A stretch of DNA of 64,000 bases, taken from Chrysochromulina tobinii. Lineage: Eukaryota; Haptophyta; Prymnesiales; Chrysochromulinaceae. Numbering within the stretch: the stretch's first letter is position 1; each line of letters starts with the position of its first letter. The stretch is from positions 20,013 to 84,012 of the forward strand of contig JWZX01003203.1 of the NCBI GenBank assembly GCA_001275005.1, read 5' to 3'. The position numbers and the translations under genes are program-made. Shown piece by piece: positions 18,846 to 28,941 of the stretch. The notes beneath the pieces are model-generated. The model made no database searches and was not told where the DNA came from. It saw only the letters and a program-made list of their open reading frames with translations.

Positions 18846-20605
18846 GCTGTTCGGCAGCGCAGCTGTCCCAGCTGTCCGCGGACGCGGAGCGCTCGGTGGG
18901 CATCTGCGAGTATGTGTCTCAGGCGCTGCCGGGTTTAGGCGGCGTTGTCAAAGCGCGTCCGTCCGACTTTCAGGTCAACGAGATCTCCATAGCTGGAAAC
19001 GAGGTCATCATCTCTGAAGCAGCTATCGACGAGGGCCGTGCAGACGAACAGTCTGAAAGCACTGATGATGCGCCCGATCAGTTCACTCGTTTCACGCTTC
19101 GCAAGGAGCGTATGGATACTTTCGGCGCCATCGCCGAGATGGCGCGTCAGCTCGAGGTGCCGGCACGCTCGTTTGGGTTTGCAGGCCTCAAGGACTTCCG
19201 AGCCGTGACGACCCAGGAGATGACCGTGCGAGGTGTGCCACCCGCGGCGGTGCGCGTCTTGGTGCACTCGCATTTGCAAGTTAGCTCGTGCCGCAAAGTG
19301 GCGCGCTCGCTGCGGCTGGGACAGCTCAGCGGCAACCGCTTCCGAATCGTCCTGCGTTCGTGCCACGGGACCGCCGCCGAGGTGGAGGCAGCGCTGTCGG
19401 CACTGGCGCGCCGCGGCTTCGTCAACTACTTTGGCATGCAGCGCTTCGGCGAGACCGCCGCGCGCAACGACGAGGTGGGCAAGCACCTCCTCCTCGGCCA
19501 GTACGCCGCAGCGGTCGATGCGCTGCTCAAGCCCCGCCCTGACGACGCGAGAACGGGCGGCGCAGAGGCAGAGGCGAGGGAGGCGTGGGAGCGTTCCAAT
19601 GACGTGCGCACCGTGCTCAAGCTGATGCCACGGGTGCGCAGCGTCGAGCGCGAGGTGCTCAGCGCGCTCGCGCGTACGCTCGGCGAGACCCAAACACTCT
19701 CTTATGAAGAGCGCTGCCGCTTGGCGGTGCTCTCGCTGCCCCTCAACCTACGTCGTCTGCTCGCGCATGCTTACTTCTCCCGGCTATGGAACCTGGCGGC
19801 GTCGGAGCGGCTGCGTCAGCATGGGCTCCGGCGCGCGCTCGAGGGCGAGTTCGTGCTTCCCAGGGGCAAGCGCTTCGCGCGTCTCATGCGACGGGGGTCT
19901 GGCGCACGTCGCGATGCAGTGCACGTGGTGACGGCGGAGGAGGCGGCCGCAGGCACTTACAGCGTGCGCCGAGTTGTGCTGCCGCTGCCCGGACGGTTGA
20001 TCGAGATGCCGCGCACCGCGGTGGGTCGCTTCTACTCGCAACTGCTTGATCTGGACGGCGTGGAGACGCCGAGCCTCGAGCGCTCCGCCAAACGGGCCCG
20101 TTGTGGCGCAGATGCTCCGGCGGATGGTGCTCACGTGGGTGCTAGGGAGGAGGAGGAGGAGGAGGAGGAGGAGGAGGAGGAAGGGCCTTGGGAATCGGAT
20201 GTTGCGGATCATGGGGCGAGCAATATGGACGCTGACAACGACGATGCAGCAGCGGAGGGGAAGGAGCTGCCGGACGCGGCATGGCAGGCGATGGACGAGG
20301 TCCATGCCGATTCGGATCCCAGCAGCAGCAGTAGCGACAGTTGGAGTTGGTTCGAGCTCAATGGTGACTACCGCCCATTGCTGCTACGGCCGCGCCGGAT
20401 GACGTGGCAGGTCAAGGACGCGGTCTCCCTCAACGAGATTAGTGAATTTAAGAACTTGTCGTTAGTCACCGCCGGCTCCGCTCTGGGCGCGCACGACGTT
20501 TTCCTCCAATTTGATCTGCCGCCGGGTGCGTACGCGACGATCGCCTTGAGAGAAGTGCAAAAGGAGAACCCAGCGCCGACGCGGAAGACGCACATTCGGT
20601 TCTGA
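18833..20605 (+). CDS. PUS7: tRNA/RNA pseudouridine synthase TruD/PUS7
   Basis: Single exon, 590 residues from the ATG at 18833 (an in-frame ATG at 18803 adds ten). TruD-family motifs in order: KARPSDFQVNEI, the catalytic segment FGFAGLKDFRAVTTQ with the nucleophilic Asp, GQLSGNRFRIVLR, and VNYFGMQRFG. PUS7 makes pseudouridine at position 13 of tRNA and at sites in mRNA and snRNA. An acidic, low-complexity Glu run followed by a Ser run (plus-strand about 20150-20345) is inserted before the last conserved block (WFELNGDYRPLLLRP), a common expansion in eukaryotic members. The gene is divergent from, and overlaps the 5' end of, the GT77 gene. Confidence 0.92.
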   Translation: MRQPRCSAAQLSQLSADAERSVGICEYVSQALPGLGGVVKARPSDFQVNEISIAGNEVIISEAAIDEGRADEQSESTDDAPDQFTRFTLRKERMDTFGAIAEMARQLEVPARSFGFAGLKDFRAVTTQEMTVRGVPPAAVRVLVHSHLQVSSCRKVARSLRLGQLSGNRFRIVLRSCHGTAAEVEAALSALARRGFVNYFGMQRFGETAARNDEVGKHLLLGQYAAAVDALLKPRPDDARTGGAEAEAREAWERSNDVRTVLKLMPRVRSVEREVLSALARTLGETQTLSYEERCRLAVLSLPLNLRRLLAHAYFSRLWNLAASERLRQHGLRRALEGEFVLPRGKRFARLMRRGSGARRDAVHVVTAEEAAAGTYSVRRVVLPLPGRLIEMPRTAVGRFYSQLLDLDGVETPSLERSAKRARCGADAPADGAHVGAREEEEEEEEEEEEGPWESDVADHGASNMDADNDDAAAEGKELPDAAWQAMDEVHADSDPSSSSSDSWSWFELNGDYRPLLLRPRRMTWQVKDAVSLNEISEFKNLSLVTAGSALGAHDVFLQFDLPPGAYATIALREVQKENPAPTRKTHIRF

Positions 20606-20985
20606 TGGGGTGTAACGTGGGTCGTGGGTCATAGGGATATGCTCATAGGCTTGGATTGGATTGGATTTTGGTTCGATTCGGCGCCGATGATCATCCGCCG
20701 CGCGTTACGCAATTTTTGGTATTAATAAAAGTAGTCTCAAAAAGTACGTGCTGCGAACAGGTCGCGCACCTGAGCCGAGATAAACAGAAGTGATGCATCT
20801 TCGGTATCTGTACCAGATCTGTACGCGGTGTCGAAAGCCACAGGCAGCGAGGCAGGTATCTGCTGGAGATAGTGCGGTTGTGATGTCTTGTACCCGGACA
20901 CACGACAGGAGTAGGCAATACGACGTGATCGCTCAGTGAACCACTCCGTAACCACTCCATACATGTAGGTGTTCGGCGGGCTCAC
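20606..20985. other. Intergenic, no gene seen
   Basis: Convergent region between PUS7 and the FkbM-like gene. I see no coding, RNA-gene or clear repeat signal. Confidence 0.5.
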
Positions 20986-22143
20986 TCACACCCAAAAGTG
21001 GGCCCGCACACCTCGCGAGCGCAGCTTGTGCATCAGCCGCAGTGCCTCGTCGACTGTGTGGTTAAAGTGCGTTTCCTTCCATCCAAACTCAACGCCGTGG
21101 TCGAATCGGAAGTGGTATTCAAACCAGAGTTCGTCCACGAGCGCGAGCAGCCGTGAGTCCGCCGCGATCGCATGCATGATCGAGAGCTCTGTCGGGCTGT
21201 GGTCGATGTCGAGCTTCAGCACTACGAAATCGTCAGGCGTGACAGTATGCTTCAGCCAGGACAGCACGCTCATGCCCGTGGGCGGCGCGTCGGCGGTCGC
21301 CGGCGCCTCGGGCTCCGCGTCCACGCGTACGTTGTAAAAGGACGTGCGCATGCGCATGAGCGGCGTGAGCGTCGCCCACCACGCGGGCTGGTTGTATGGC
21401 CTCGCCTCCCATGCGAAGATGCGGTCAAAGTGGATGCAGCGGCGCGCGTATCTGTCGATCCATGAAGGCACTGAGGCGCCTCCGCGGTAGCGTGTCGCCT
21501 TGCACTCTCTTGCTGCGCTTTTAGAGTCGTGATGGCCGAGGCGTGAGCTTAGAGTGCCCGCGCTGGCGTTGGTATGGTCGAGGATGGCCTCGGCCTTGAT
21601 CGCGAACAGCTTCTCGCGGCACTTGAGCCACTCGACCTCATTCGGGCCGCCGGCACCCACGTCGAAGAGCACGCTGCGTGCCAGCGGCGGCCGCCCGCAC
21701 CAGTTGAGCGGCACGAGATGCGACGTGCTGGACACATCTACTCCGGGCAAGCCCATGGGTTGAGCACAACGGCGACGCCAGGCATTTTGGTTGACAAGGC
21801 AGCCAACGCGGGCGCACGGATGCCGTGCCATGCCTGTGAGAGGCTCAAGATGGCTACGCGGAAGCTCGTCTCCGGAGCAGGAGAGCGTCGAAATGGCGTC
21901 TGCTTCTGCGCCGTCGCGAGGCTTACGATCGCCATTCTCGCCAGAAACATCGGCTGCATACGGCAACCAGCCATCGTGTGCGACATTAGATTGCAACATC
22001 GTTGTCACGCAGATGCGGTTGACAGCACTTCGCGAGAGCCATTGTGCCTCGATCTTCGACGAGACGTACTGGGGCGCGGCGCAGGGAGGATACCGGTAGC
22101 GGGCCGCCATGAGCAACCTCAGCCGTGCACCCCAGCAGGCCAC
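20986..22143 (-). CDS. FkbM-like methyltransferase-fold protein
   Basis: 385 residues, single exon. The C-terminal half resembles FkbM-type SAM-dependent methyltransferases: SVLFDVGAGGPNEVEW in the SAM-binding loop position, DRIFAWEARP (acidic residue after strand 2), DFVVLKLDIDHSPTELSIM and LVDELWFEYHFRFDHG. The substrate cannot be inferred. The N-terminal 130 residues are Cys-rich and unrecognised. The protein ends DEALRLMHKLRSRGVRAHFWV, a pattern often seen in algal FkbM-like secretory proteins. No clear signal peptide is visible, so an upstream exon could be missing. Confidence 0.5.
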   Translation of the reverse strand: MACWGARLRLLMAARYRYPPCAAPQYVSSKIEAQWLSRSAVNRICVTTMLQSNVAHDGWLPYAADVSGENGDRKPRDGAEADAISTLSCSGDELPRSHLEPLTGMARHPCARVGCLVNQNAWRRRCAQPMGLPGVDVSSTSHLVPLNWCGRPPLARSVLFDVGAGGPNEVEWLKCREKLFAIKAEAILDHTNASAGTLSSRLGHHDSKSAARECKATRYRGGASVPSWIDRYARRCIHFDRIFAWEARPYNQPAWWATLTPLMRMRTSFYNVRVDAEPEAPATADAPPTGMSVLSWLKHTVTPDDFVVLKLDIDHSPTELSIMHAIAADSRLLALVDELWFEYHFRFDHGVEFGWKETHFNHTVDEALRLMHKLRSRGVRAHFWV

Positions 22144-22688
22144 CGCTCAGCCTCCGAGACACGCAGTCTGGAACAAACTTCCTGTCCTGCAAAAAAGGAG
22201 GCATGCATGTACCGGTACAAACAAGCCCCACTCGCCAACATACTTGTGTTGTTTCGACTCATTAGCTTGCTTGCTTGCTTGCCAGCCGTGGGCGTGGCCG
22301 GCTCCCCATAAGGGGCCGGTCACGACGAGTTCCACCACGACGCCTCGCCATACGGCGCGTCGCCCCCCATCACGGGGGCGACCGTGACATGCAGCGGCAA
22401 AATCCTCCCCGTGAGGCGGCTCGAAAGCGCTTGTAAGCGATACTCCAGGTTCACTGTACGGTCCGGTTACGTTCCGATCGAAACAAAAGATAAACAAAAG
22501 AAAGCTTTCTACACCAACTCTTCGTATACACCGATCTCCGTTCATGTAGTACTGTAACGTACCGGTTTGTCAGCTTGTTCCAGTCCTGGTTGGTCTCTTG
22601 GTAGCCGAAGAAAAGGATCAACCTCTTCTACCGCTCCGGCTGCACGATCGTGCGCCGCGTCGGCGCGCGCTAGCGAGCTAGAGGACAG
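22144..22688. other. Intergenic, no gene seen
   Basis: 545 bp between two minus-strand genes. It contains a short CTTG microsatellite (about 22265-22281). No supported gene. Confidence 0.5.
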
Positions 22689-23708
22689 CTATGTAGGAAC
22701 GGCCTCGGCTGGGTACAAAGGATAGCCAGGCGCACCTGTCAACGCTTGCTCAGAATGTTGGTTAATGCTTGGGCATGGCCCGCCATAACCTTTGCTACGC
22801 AGCGCGGCAACCTTAGCGTGGCGGTGGAATTCGAGCACAAGCGTCGTGCGCGTATGATTCCCTTGGTGCATGCCACGGTGCAGAGCATTTGTGTCGAAGA
22901 TAAAGCCACCACCTGCTCGCCCCACCATCGGCACCACCCTGCCACTCTTCAACGCGTACTCGGGAGAGAATCGAGATACGCCAAGCACAGCAGTATGGTA
23001 GTACCATGTGCCATGTGTGCCCTCTGAAATGAGCGTCGGACGCCCGTCTTCTGCCACGTCATGCAAAAAGATGAACAACTTGAGCCGCCGGCCACAGCGG
23101 TCGTGGTGCCAGAGCGCCGAAACGTAGCTACTAGGATGGGTATCTTCGCCAATGTGCAGCAGGACGTGGCCCTCATATCGAACGGGCCCACCTAGGTACC
23201 GCTCGAGTAGTCTTGCGACACTCACGTTTGCCAGCAGGGGCTCGAGGGCTGGCATTTGAGGCTGCTTGATGCTGAGCACCCCGACCTTATGATTGCCGGC
23301 GGTAAGGTTAGCCAGAAGCGCTGTGCTTTGCGCTTGAAGGGCCCGTAAGTCGAGTCCCCAGTCGTCAATGCCAACCCACCCTCGATCACGCAGTTGAGAA
23401 CTGTGCGGATCATCCCACGGCTGTGTACACGCATCCTCAGGTGTCAAGTAGTCGAGCTGAAACATGATAGGAGTGACACGGTCTCCTGCAGAAGCGTTGA
23501 CAAGGTCAAGAACGGCTTGCTCACGCATCTTGGCGGCGCATGGCCTGGCGCCAAACTCAATACCCAGAGCATTAGCATGGAATGAGGTTGACGAAAGCAG
23601 TTCAGCAACACGGCCACCACGAAAAGCATGCCATCCGCGTGTAGCTGCCACCGCAATGGACCGGTATTGAGAATGGAAGGCGAGCGGATCCATTCGGCGT
23701 GATACCAA
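22689..23708 (-). CDS. PhyH-like Fe(II)/2-oxoglutarate dioxygenase
   Basis: 339 residues, single exon. The double-stranded beta-helix core shows the iron facial triad candidates HHDRCGRRLKLFIFLHDV (HxD) and ALHRGMHQGNHTRTTLVLEF (distal His and the Arg that holds 2-oxoglutarate). PTLISEGTH lies between them, as in phytanoyl-CoA-dioxygenase-type enzymes. These hydroxylate lipids, sugars or small molecules; the substrate here is unknown. The N-terminal 90 residues are unassigned and no targeting signal is evident, so the true start may lie in an upstream exon. Confidence 0.65.
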   Translation of the reverse strand: MVSRRMDPLAFHSQYRSIAVAATRGWHAFRGGRVAELLSSTSFHANALGIEFGARPCAAKMREQAVLDLVNASAGDRVTPIMFQLDYLTPEDACTQPWDDPHSSQLRDRGWVGIDDWGLDLRALQAQSTALLANLTAGNHKVGVLSIKQPQMPALEPLLANVSVARLLERYLGGPVRYEGHVLLHIGEDTHPSSYVSALWHHDRCGRRLKLFIFLHDVAEDGRPTLISEGTHGTWYYHTAVLGVSRFSPEYALKSGRVVPMVGRAGGGFIFDTNALHRGMHQGNHTRTTLVLEFHRHAKVAALRSKGYGGPCPSINQHSEQALTGAPGYPLYPAEAVPT

Positions 23709-24234
23709 GCAAGCAAGCGATAAGACTGACAGGCCACGACCTTTTCAACTGTGAGTTCTGCTGGTGCTGCTGTGAAACACACGACGCGCACACTCTCCGG
23801 TGAGTGCTGCTAAGGCTGTTCAACACAACGCGCACACGCTCCGGACCTGTGAGTTGGTGCCAGTCAGTCAGTCAGTCAGTTTCATCGCGGCCCCCCCGCG
23901 CTCACCACACCGACTCATGGGACGGCTCCGAGTTGGTGCCTTCTCGGGACCACACGCTCCGGCTCACAGCCGTTTCACACAGAGCTGAAGCGAACATGAA
24001 CGATTTACCTAGGATCCCTACCCGTTCCCTCACGACAAAGCCGCTTTTTCCCAAGGGGAAGTCAGGGGAGGACCAGAACACCCCAATCGCACGGGCGGAG
24101 GATTTGCCGATGCGTGTCACCGGCCCGCCCCCCGGGTGGAGGGCGTCGCGCCGCTGCGAGGATTTTCGGTTGCGGGGCTCCAATACAGGACAGTACTTAG
24201 GACACACAATCGTGTGAGTTAGATAACCCTTTGG
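23709..24234. other. Intergenic, no gene seen
   Basis: 526 bp. A short CAGT microsatellite lies at about 23864-23880. Neighbours are both on the minus strand; no coding segment is supported. Confidence 0.5.
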
Positions 24235-27200
24235 TCACAAGCTGCCCCGTTTGGGGCTCACCATCCTGGGACGATATCCCAGACGAGGAGAGCTCAGCAA
24301 AGGCGTTCCTGTAGCTTCATGAATGCGCCAAAGTGAAACCGGACTAGATGCAGAGATGGCGCCGAAATGGTGATCTTGCAGGTTGGTGCCTGTCGGAAGA
24401 GGCGTGTGCACCCGCCCGTACAGACGCGCGGTGAACGGCGGAAGGGCAGGAGGTCGTACTCGAGGGCTGGGCGTGCTCATCACCTCCAAGAAAGGCTGGT
24501 AGCCATTAAATCTGGGTCCGAGGCTGAGCGGCACGATAGTGCTGGTGGTGCGCGGCCGAAGGGTATCCGGGTCTATCGGTGCGTGCACGCGAGCGTCGGC
24601 AAAGCCATGGTGGGTCTGTGGCCTGCGCGAGGGTGGGCCAACCTGCAATCCATAAAAGGCGGGTGTGCAGGCGCGAAAGCTCTGCACGTGGTGATGGAGG
24701 CCTCTCGGCGTATCCCAGACCGGCGCGTTTGGCAGGTGCGCTGAGGGGCGCTTCGACGGTCGTTCCAACTGAGGCAATGGTCGCAGGTCAGGCTGAGGTG
24801 GCAACGGTAACGCAATGGGCTTTCCGCTGGAATCCAATGGGATCACTGCCAACAGACCATCGCGGTCCGCATCGTCGCCACGATGTACGGTTTCATCGCC
24901 ACTGCCATTGTCAATTCCCTTGCGATGATGTTCATTGACAGGTCCTTCGCCACGGCTGCGGCCACGCTTCCCCGTCTCATTCGCACGAATGTTCCTTCCG
25001 GTCGGCCCGTGGTTGCCATCCTTGCTCGCCGTAGTAGCAAGGGGCTCGTCGGGGCCGAGGTCCATGTGCGTCTCGCGCTCGTGCATGGCCTTCTTACTTG
25101 CCGTTGCCGGGGAGTGCTTGTCGAACTTGCGGTGGGGCGGACGCTCATGAGGGGCGTGGTCCTGTGGTGGTATTGGCACCTCGCAGCTGTCGGCGACCGA
25201 CGGAAAACCACGTGTCATCAGCGAGCCTGCCTGTCCTCCCGTGTTGCGCCAACCATGTGCTCGCCCGTCGTTATTGAAGGCGGCTTTGACGTCGTTGTAA
25301 CCAACCGTGTTCATGGGCGTGGCGTGCCATCCCTCGTCATCAGTCTCCTGCCCAGGCATGTCAAGGACCATGTAAATCTTGGCGCCTCCGTCCCAGAAGG
25401 ATTCTTGACCTGGACGCAGTTCAGATTTCTGCGGGACTTTCAGAATGACAGCATCGTGCGTGCGCACGCCGGCGCTTCTGAGCGCCTGGGTGTCTCGCAC
25501 GATCTCTGAATTGAACGTGATGGTTTGATGATTTGGTTGCGCCCCGATGATGTCGCAGATGGCGCCCTTGAGGTCTCGCCCAGTGGCAGCGGTGGTGACC
25601 TCCGCTTTGGGGTCCCTCCTGGGCTCGGGCGGGAGCGACACCTGTAGCGTTTTGCCGTACAGCGCGTGGAGAGATGCCGGCAGACATACCCTCAGTATGA
25701 AAGCTTGCATAGGTGGTGCTCCTTTTTGGATCAACGATAAGATGTCGCCAGAGCATATGCCAAGCGAGTCAAGGCTCTGTGACTCGTCCCGGAACACTTC
25801 ATTGAACGAGCTGAACTGCATAGCTGCAAGACTCGTTCCCGCGCGCAGCTCGACGGTCTTCTTGACTTTGGCTAGGCTTTCTTTAAGCTTGACGGGGATG
25901 GAAAGGGTCATACCAATCACGTTGACGATGATGAAGGGTCCCCCTTCAACTGGCGCCAGAGTGACGTAGTCGGTTGTGTGAATATTCTTCAACTTGTAGA
26001 TTTGGACCTCCATGGCAGTAAGTTCGCTGCGCTCGCGAAGCGTCTTAGCCAGGATGGCAGTTGTGATGTCTCTGCCTTCCTTCGGCTTCACCGTGACCGG
26101 CTTAAACCTCAAGCCGGAGGGAGGAGCAGCCTTGCGCTGCCTGTGGGCAGCTTCTGCCTTCTTCTTCTTCTCCTCCTCTGCTGCCGCGGCTGCCGCGACA
26201 GCCGCGGCAGCCGCGGCTGTCGCGGCCTCTTCTGTCTTCCTCTTCTCCATCATCTCTTCGTTCTTCGAGTTGTATGTTTTCTTCCGTTCAATGCTGCCGC
26301 GGGCGTGAGCCTGAATGGTTGCTGTGGCTTCCGATCGCTCTTGTGCCTCCTTCCTGGCAGTCCTGCCACGCACGAGGGCCTGGATCTTGGCGGCCGACTT
26401 CCGCCGTTTCTTGATCTCATCCTTCTTGCGCATCTTTGGACTCGGTGGGGCTTGCGTCCACTGAGCGAGTGGCCGCAACTCAGCGAGTGGCTGCAACTCA
26501 GCGAGTGGCCGCAACTCAGCGAGTTGCGTCAACTCTGCGAGTTGCGTCAACTCTGCGAGCTCATCTGGCGCGCGGATGGCCTCACCACTTACTTTCAGTG
26601 GCGGCTTTGGAATACCTTCATCCTCGTCCATGAACCTCTCGTCAAAGGATAGCGAATCGAGGCTTGCCCAATTGCCGGCGTCGAGGCGGCCGCCCATCAG
26701 CGTGGTGAATAGGTCCATCAAGAAGTCATAATATTCTTGCTCATCAATCTTATGGGTCCACGTATCAGCCAGCTCGAACAGGCTGTCGAAAAAGTCCTCT
26801 TTGGTCAAGATCTGATTGCCTCTGCAATCGTGAAGCCAATCTTCTTCAACGGATGCTTCGGCGTCGTCGCCATCTGGGTCCCAGCCTTCAAGCATCACCT
26901 TATAGATGCGACGGTAGAGTTCTCGGTGACCTTCTTTGGTAATGCTCCCTTGGCTAGCTTGGCTGTTGAAGTTCTTGATTTCGACCGCTTTCCTGCCAGC
27001 GCCTCGTATCCCGCCAGCAGCGGCTGAGTCTCGAATCGCTGCGCTGCCTGCAACTGCAGCGTTCCAGAATAACTCCAAGGCTTTGAGGATGAGCGGCGAC
27101 CACCTCAATTTGAAGCGTTTCCTCAGGCTTTCGGTCGTGCTCAGGGAAGCGTCGCCCTGCTGCCAGAAGGCTGACATGCTCTCTCCTGTACAGGTACGTT

Positions 27201-27471
27201 CAGTTTCCACTCTACCCGATTTCATGGCCATCATCGCAGCGAGCGCGGCACGATGCACTTGGGCATCGGTTAACGCCCCGGTTGATACCTGCACAATGTG
27301 AACGCCTCTTCTGAGCTTGTCGAGGTAGTTCTTGTGCCTCTTGAACTTGCGCTCATCGAGGTTCTCGATGACCGCAACAAAGAAGTTGGCGACCATCAAC
27401 CCCGATCGAATCTTTTCGAAACCTTTGCGCCATCGTACGAGTATTTCAGCACTCTTTTTCCAGACCGTCAT
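24235..27471 (-). CDS. IQ-motif and ubiquitin-like-domain protein
   Basis: Single exon, 1,078 residues, no named orthologue recognised. Residues about 180-260 (RELYRRIYKVMLEGWDPD, then EDFFDSLFELADTWTHKID) look like a degenerate EF-hand or flagellar calcium-binding helix pair. Residues about 305-335 are a short Leu-rich repeat (LAELTQ/LAELRP). Two IQ-like calmodulin-binding helices follow (SAAKIQALVRGRTARK, ATATIQAHARGS), then an Ala/Glu/Lys coiled coil. Two beta-grasp ubiquitin-like domains are suggested at about 513-583 and 590-690 (SLGICSGDILSLI, AGVRTHDAVILKV). The last 350 residues are His/Pro/Arg-rich and disordered. IQ plus ubiquitin-like architecture recalls axonemal IQUB, but the order differs, so a cytoskeletal or ciliary role is only an inference. 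Confidence 0.6.
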   Translation of the reverse strand: MTVWKKSAEILVRWRKGFEKIRSGLMVANFFVAVIENLDERKFKRHKNYLDKLRRGVHIVQVSTGALTDAQVHRAALAAMMAMKSGRVETERTCTGESMSAFWQQGDASLSTTESLRKRFKLRWSPLILKALELFWNAAVAGSAAIRDSAAAGGIRGAGRKAVEIKNFNSQASQGSITKEGHRELYRRIYKVMLEGWDPDGDDAEASVEEDWLHDCRGNQILTKEDFFDSLFELADTWTHKIDEQEYYDFLMDLFTTLMGGRLDAGNWASLDSLSFDERFMDEDEGIPKPPLKVSGEAIRAPDELAELTQLAELTQLAELRPLAELQPLAELRPLAQWTQAPPSPKMRKKDEIKKRRKSAAKIQALVRGRTARKEAQERSEATATIQAHARGSIERKKTYNSKNEEMMEKRKTEEAATAAAAAAVAAAAAAEEEKKKKAEAAHRQRKAAPPSGLRFKPVTVKPKEGRDITTAILAKTLRERSELTAMEVQIYKLKNIHTTDYVTLAPVEGGPFIIVNVIGMTLSIPVKLKESLAKVKKTVELRAGTSLAAMQFSSFNEVFRDESQSLDSLGICSGDILSLIQKGAPPMQAFILRVCLPASLHALYGKTLQVSLPPEPRRDPKAEVTTAATGRDLKGAICDIIGAQPNHQTITFNSEIVRDTQALRSAGVRTHDAVILKVPQKSELRPGQESFWDGGAKIYMVLDMPGQETDDEGWHATPMNTVGYNDVKAAFNNDGRAHGWRNTGGQAGSLMTRGFPSVADSCEVPIPPQDHAPHERPPHRKFDKHSPATASKKAMHERETHMDLGPDEPLATTASKDGNHGPTGRNIRANETGKRGRSRGEGPVNEHHRKGIDNGSGDETVHRGDDADRDGLLAVIPLDSSGKPIALPLPPQPDLRPLPQLERPSKRPSAHLPNAPVWDTPRGLHHHVQSFRACTPAFYGLQVGPPSRRPQTHHGFADARVHAPIDPDTLRPRTTSTIVPLSLGPRFNGYQPFLEVMSTPSPRVRPPALPPFTARLYGRVHTPLPTGTNLQDHHFGAISASSPVSLWRIHEATGTPLLSSPRLGYRPRMVSPKRGSL

Positions 27472-27747
27472 GGCGCCGGGTAGCGAAGCTCACGCGCAGA
27501 GGTGCAGCTCGCAACCCGTACTGCCCTGCAACTCGCACTGCATGGATTGAGGACCCAGGGACCGGCTGACAAAGTTGCAAAAGTCGCTGAAACAGCTTTC
27601 ATCCGAAGACGACACCTATACAACGAACCCCAAACCTATACTCCTTGAGGCCCATGTCATGTCTCTCCTCAATACCAATCCTGTGTGCCCAACCTTAGAA
27701 ATGTAACAGCCGATTCACACTGGATTGAGCCTGTTCACACTTGTGTG

Positions 27748-28941
27748 ATGGCCTCCTCGTTCGAACCTCTCAGTGGCGGCAGGGTACGGCACGGCAAATG
27801 GGTCCCGGACCATCGGTGTCGTATGCATTCTCGGCTCAACGTGACAGCGCCGCCAACGCCGCTGCCATGGAATGCGCCTCGCATGCTGCTAGCTTACAAT
27901 GCCTCCCGAGACCATGAGGCAGAGGATGGCGCACGGGGCCGATTGTATAACGTGATGTCCGTGGGCCAATCCGCAAAACAATGCGCTGAACGACCCGGGC
28001 CCAGCACACGGCATCCCGCACCTTCGACGTGGCGCTGTGAGAGCAGCACTTTTGTGGGCATGCGTCTCCTCCTCGGTGTAGTCACAGCACCTCGGAACCG
28101 CATGCGGCGGGACGCCATACGCGGCAGCTGGTCGAAATGGCCTGGTCGTGCGTCCCTCGTCTGCTTTGCCGTCGGGGTTGGTGGGCTAGCGCCGGCGCTG
28201 CGCACAGGCCTCAACGCGGAACAAGCCGAGTTTGGTGACCTAGTGATGCTGCCGGAGGTCAGCGACGTGTGCCATGCATCGATCGCAAAGGCACACGCGT
28301 GGTGGCGCTTTGCAGCCAGCACCGGCGTGCCGTACGTCGGTCGGGTCGACGACGACACCTTCGTGCACGTGCCCAATCTTGAGAGCGATCTCGAGAGCCT
28401 CTATTGCCACCCGCAGCTTGTTTATGGTGTCTCGGCCTTTGTGGGCTACAACCCGACGACTTTTCGCAAGTGTGGCTACTCCTGGAGCGGGAATCGCGCG
28501 TGGCGCAAGTACGGCTGCGGCGCGACCGGCGCGCACGAGGCGACTCCCTTCGTCTCCGGCATGCTCCAAGTGCTCTCCCGCGGCCTGGCGCACACGGTGG
28601 CTAGCTCAGAGGAAGTGCGCGCCTTTGTCGCACGCGCGAGCGCCGTCATCGACATGGTGACCTGGGATAAGACCGAGGACGTGGTGCTCGGCTACTGGCT
28701 CGTGCAGCTGCTCCTGAGCGGCGCCATCGCACCGCTCGTGCACCTCGCAGCCCTTGAGCCCGGCCGTGGGCACAACCTGGGATGCCGCAAGCAAGAAGGG
28801 TTCTATCAGCGCCCCTCCAACCGCTCAAGGGCCATTCACTTCGTGAAGAAGCCGCAGGGAATGATGTACCTGTATGGGGTGATGCGCGGGCAGCACGCGC
28901 ACGAGATTACGGCGTGCCGCAAGGCGGCTGGCGTCGATTGA
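27748..28941 (+). CDS. GT31-like beta-1,3-glycosyltransferase
   Basis: 397 residues from the ATG at 27748. Family marks: the acceptor-side RRDAIRGSWSKW, the DxD metal site VGRVDDDTFVHV, a Cys-rich mid-region (SFVG-type FVGYNPTTFRKCGYSW), GMLQVLSRGLA and the catalytic-region TEDVVLGYWL. GT31 enzymes add galactose or GlcNAc in beta-1,3 linkage in the Golgi. Several N-x-S/T sequons fit a lumenal domain. No membrane anchor is visible from this start, so either the anchor is on an unseen upstream exon (27480-27740) or the protein is soluble. Confidence 0.7.
   Translation: MASSFEPLSGGRVRHGKWVPDHRCRMHSRLNVTAPPTPLPWNAPRMLLAYNASRDHEAEDGARGRLYNVMSVGQSAKQCAERPGPSTRHPAPSTWRCESSTFVGMRLLLGVVTAPRNRMRRDAIRGSWSKWPGRASLVCFAVGVGGLAPALRTGLNAEQAEFGDLVMLPEVSDVCHASIAKAHAWWRFAASTGVPYVGRVDDDTFVHVPNLESDLESLYCHPQLVYGVSAFVGYNPTTFRKCGYSWSGNRAWRKYGCGATGAHEATPFVSGMLQVLSRGLAHTVASSEEVRAFVARASAVIDMVTWDKTEDVVLGYWLVQLLLSGAIAPLVHLAALEPGRGHNLGCRKQEGFYQRPSNRSRAIHFVKKPQGMMYLYGVMRGQHAHEITACRKAAGVD

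Noticed and set aside
20660-20700. Possible tRNA T-arm (GGTTCGATTC)
   Set aside because: No matching acceptor stem, D-arm or anticodon arm could be built around it.
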